This document shows, piece after piece, positions 60,994 through 64,000 of a stretch of 64,000 bases of DNA. The stretch is taken from the NCBI GenBank assembly GCA_028551475.1, contig CM052358.1:14801938-14865937 (forward strand), written 5' to 3'. A model generated the notes under the pieces. The model was not told where the DNA came from and made no database searches. It saw only the letters and a program-made list of their open reading frames with translations. The DNA is from Casuarina equisetifolia. Lineage: Eukaryota; Streptophyta; Magnoliopsida; Fagales; Casuarinaceae. Both the position numbers and the translations under genes were made by a program. The stretch's first letter is position 1. The number at the start of each line of letters is the position of its first letter.

Positions 60994-62474
60994 TCAAATA
61001 TTTTTAGGAACTAACATTCCAAGTTCTCTTTTAAGAGCATAAAACCTTTCCTTAGATAAAGGTTTGGTTAGGATGTCAGCAATTTGCTGATCAATACTCA
61101 CAAATTCAAGTACAACATCTCCTTTTTGAACATGATCTCTAATGAAATGATGTCTAATTTCTATGTGTTTAGTTTTAGAGTGCTGAATAGGATTCTTAGT
61201 GAGATTAATTACACTGGTGTTGCCACATTTTAATGGAACTTTATGTGATAATATGCCATAATCCTCTAATTGTTGTTTCATCCACAAGATTTGAGCACAA
61301 CTACTAGCAGCAGCTATATATTTAGCTTCAGTGGAGGAAAGAGCTACACAATTTTGTTTCTTGGAATGCCAAGAGATAAGCATGTTTCCAAAATAATGAC
61401 ATCTACTACTTGTACTTTTCCTATCTAATTTGCAGCCAACATAATCAAAATCACTAAAGGTATGCAAATTCAGAGTTGTATCTCTAGGATACCAATTTCC
61501 TAAGGAAACTGTGTCTCTAAGGTATCTAAAGATTCTTTTAACAATGACTAGGTGTTGTTCTTTAGGATTTGATTGATACCTAGCACACAAACACATACTA
61601 AACATGATATCCGATCTATATTCAATCAAATATAGCAAAGAACCAATCATTCCACAATATGATTTAGTGTCTAAGCTAATTCCATTTTCATCATTGGACA
61701 GTGATAAAGAAGTACTCATAGGTGTATTCATTGGTTTGGAGTCATCATCTTATATTTTTTGAGCAATTCATTTATGTATTTTGTTTAACTTATAATGGTT
61801 CATTTGTTTGTTTGTTTGATTTGCAACCCAAGAAAGTATGTTAACTCACCCATCAAGCTCATTTCAAATTTACTTTGCATGCATGCAGCAAATTCTTCAC
61901 ATAGTGTAGAATTTGTAGAACCAAACACAATGTTATCAACGTATATTTGAACAATCAGAATTTCTTTTTCTTTGTTCTTTATAAATAAAGTGTTGTCCAC
62001 TTTCCCTTTTCTAAAACCATGATTAATCAAGAAAGAACTTAGTTTATCATACCATGCCCGTGGAGCTTGTTTCAAACCATATAAATCTTTTGACAGTTTA
62101 AAGACATGATTTGAATAAATTGGATCTTCAAATCTAGGTGGTTGTTCAACATATATCTCTTCTTTTATAATACCATTCAAAAATGCATTATTGACATCCA
62201 TTTGAAATAAGGTAAAGTTCATACAATAAGCAAAGGCAAGTAAGATTCTAATTGCTTCCAACCTAGCTACTAGTGTAAATGTTTCATCATATTCAATTCC
62301 TTTTTCTTGACTATATCCTTGTGTTACTAATCTAGCCTTATTTCTAATAATAGTACCATTTTCATCTAGTTTATTTTTGAATACCCATTTTGAGCCTATA
62401 ACCGGATGATCATTTGGTCTAGGAACTAGATTCCAAACCTTGCTTCTTTCAAACTGATTTAATTCTTCTTGCAT
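60994..62474 (-). pseudogene. Copia reverse transcriptase and RNase H, inactive
   Basis: The RT frame is 62474-61800: NAFLNGIIKEEIYVEQP, DLYGLKQAPRAWYDKLS, and YVDNIVFGS where YVDD is expected, so the second catalytic Asp is Asn. A stop at 61800 separates it from the next frame, 61731-60994. That frame has the region after RT (CGMIGSLLYL) and RNase H with STEAKYIAAASS, then CGN where CDN is expected, so a catalytic Asp is Gly. It ends with ADILTKPLSKERF, the usual copia C-terminus. Confidence 0.88.
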
Positions 62475-63036
62475 AGTAAGAAACTAGTTTTCATCTTCAA
62501 GAGCCTAATCTACTTTCCTTGGCTCTACTTGAGATAAAAAGGCTTGATGTTCACATGTGTTGTGAACTCGAGACCTTGTGCTTACTCTAACATTGGGATT
62601 TCCTATGATGTGATCTTGATCTACTTTATTTCTTACTCTAGGAAAGGAAGGTTCCTTAGTTTCATACTCCCCCTCAACTTCAGCCCTATTTGGAATACTC
62701 TTAGTTCCACTATTCTCTTCAGTTTCTAGAATACCGTGATAGTCATCCCCAAACTTAACATGGATTGACTCTTCTACAACTAAAGTTCATTTATTGAATA
62801 CTTTATATGCCTTAATTGTATAAGAAAATCCAAGAAATATTGCTTCATCACTTTTGGAATCAAATTTCTCAATTGATTCTTTTCCATGATTTAAAATAAA
62901 ACATTTGCTGCCAAAGACATGAAAATATAAAATGTTTGGTTTTCTTTCAAAGAATAATTCAAAAGGTGTTTTTTTTCAAAATAGGTCTTATTAGAGCACG
63001 ATTTGAAATATAACAAGTTGTGTTTACAACTTCTCC

Positions 63037-63996
63037 CTAAAAATACTTAGGAAGATTATATTCACACATCATGGTCCTAGCCATTTCTTGAAAAGTCTTA
63101 TTTTTCCTTTTAACAACATTTTGTTGTGGTGTTCTAGGAGCTGAAAAGTTGTGTGAAATATCATTTTCTAAACAGAATTTTTCAAAAAGTTGATTTTCAA
63201 ATTCGCCACCGTGATCAGTTCTTATTTTTATGATTGAAAGACCTTTTTCATTTTGAATCATTTTACAAAATTCAACAAACTTCTTAAATACCTCATCTTT
63301 TCTAGCAAGCATGTATGTCCATGTGAATCTAAAATAATCATTTATAATGACTAAGGCATAATATTTACCATTTAGTGTTGATGTTCTCATAGGACCGAAA
63401 AAGTCCATGTGTAGTATCTCTAATGGTCTAGATGTACTCACCACAAGCTTTGATTTGAAGCTACTTTGTGTATGTTTACCCTTAATGCATGCTTCACATA
63501 TTCTATCATTGTTAAACTTTAAAGATGGAAGACCTTTTACTAGATTATACCTACATAATTTTTTCATCAACCTTAGACCCACATGTTCTAACCTTCTATG
63601 CCACAACCAAGCATTAACATTTTTATTCACAACCAAGCATGTTTGTTCAACATTCAATTTACTTAAATCAAGCACATAAATGTTGTCTTTTCTATTTCCA
63701 ACAATCTTCATTTTATGTTCAGCATGCTCAATAAAACAATTTTCTTTTCCAAATTTTATTTTGAATCCTTTATCACATAGCTAACTTATGCTAAGTAGAT
63801 TAAATTTTAGTTCATCTATAAGTAAAACTTCATATATAAGTAGGGTATTAGGATTACCTATTGTTCCCATTCCTTCTATTCTTCCTTTAGAGTTATCTCC
63901 AAAAGACATTCTTCCTCTATTTTTCAATTCAAGTGTTGATAAGAGCTCCTTCATCCCAATCATATGTCGAAAGCATCCACTATCTAGAATCCACAT
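63037..63996 (-). pseudogene. Copia protease and integrase, inactive
   Basis: The protease piece is 63996-63781, with WILDSGCFRHM (catalytic DSG kept), ending in a stop. Frame 63711-63037 holds gag-pre-integrase with the HHCC finger (WHRRLEHV ... CEACIKGKH) and the integrase core. Integrase has the first Asp (HMDFFGP) and second (RTDHGGEF), but the usual QQNGVVERKN block reads QQNVVKRKN: a Gly is lost and the catalytic Glu is Lys. A stop at 63037 cuts the frame after NLPKYF. Confidence 0.87.
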
Positions 63997-64000
63997 GTTT

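Larger units (their letters stand above)
60497..64000 (-). mobile_element. Copia element internal region, 5' part off the edge
   Basis: The coding region of a minus-strand Ty1/copia element runs from the polypurine tract at 60497-60510 to the right edge. The order from the edge is protease, gag-pre-integrase, integrase, RT and RNase H, the normal copia order. Positions 60515-60990 are non-coding spacer between pol and LTR. It inserted about 40 bp from the 5' end of the LINE. Confidence 0.88.

Noticed and set aside
1..64000. CRISPR arrays, bacterial operons, rRNA or tRNA genes
   Set aside because: The DNA is plant nuclear. No regularly spaced direct repeats of CRISPR type and no convincing tRNA cloverleaf were seen by eye; a tRNA scan was not possible.

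Overview
The window is nuclear DNA of a flowering plant, most likely a eudicot and probably woody. It is AT-rich and intron-rich, and it carries NAC and FAR1/FRS transcription-factor genes, a secreted defensin-like gene, exons of chloroplast ribosomal protein L1 and of SMC5, and plant copia and L1-type retroelements. I cannot name the species.

Only four loci look intact. Two are intronless NAC genes on the minus strand (7722-8678 and 28247-29275). One is a 106-residue cysteine-rich secreted peptide gene (21173-21493, plus). The fourth is a large FAR1-RELATED SEQUENCE 3-like gene on the minus strand. Its coding sequence joins five in-phase exons from 47347 to 37107 (880 residues), with a further 5'UTR exon near 48089-48190.

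The left 45 kb is a mosaic of segmental duplications. Blocks of the FRS3 introns and 3' exons, of the NAC gene and its flanks, of a chloroplast RPL1 gene (plus strand) and of SMC5 (minus strand) recur two to four times, in different orders and with sharp joins. Examples: NAC coding sequence runs into an RPL1 intron at about 1413; RPL1 and SMC5 coding ends are fused convergently at about 3086; SMC5 intron runs into FRS3 intron 2 at about 18160. The RPL1 and SMC5 copies are frameshifted or partial. FRS3 exon 1, with the DNA-binding and transposase-derived domains, is never copied in the window, whereas exons 2, 3, 4 and 5 each have at least one decayed copy. Tails of an L1-type element recur at 19.8, 31.5 and 39.8 kb, each inside a duplicated block.

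The right part (about 49-64 kb) is retroelement territory. It holds a decayed LTR-type stretch, a degraded plus-strand copia relic without reverse transcriptase, a 5.5 kb decayed L1-type LINE on the minus strand, and a minus-strand copia element with an inferred 888-bp 3' LTR (59609-60496) that runs off the right edge. Its integrase, RT and RNase H each lack a catalytic residue.

I see no operon-like system, CRISPR array or RNA gene. The most notable features are the exon-shuffling mosaic and the FRS3-like gene that stays intact inside it.
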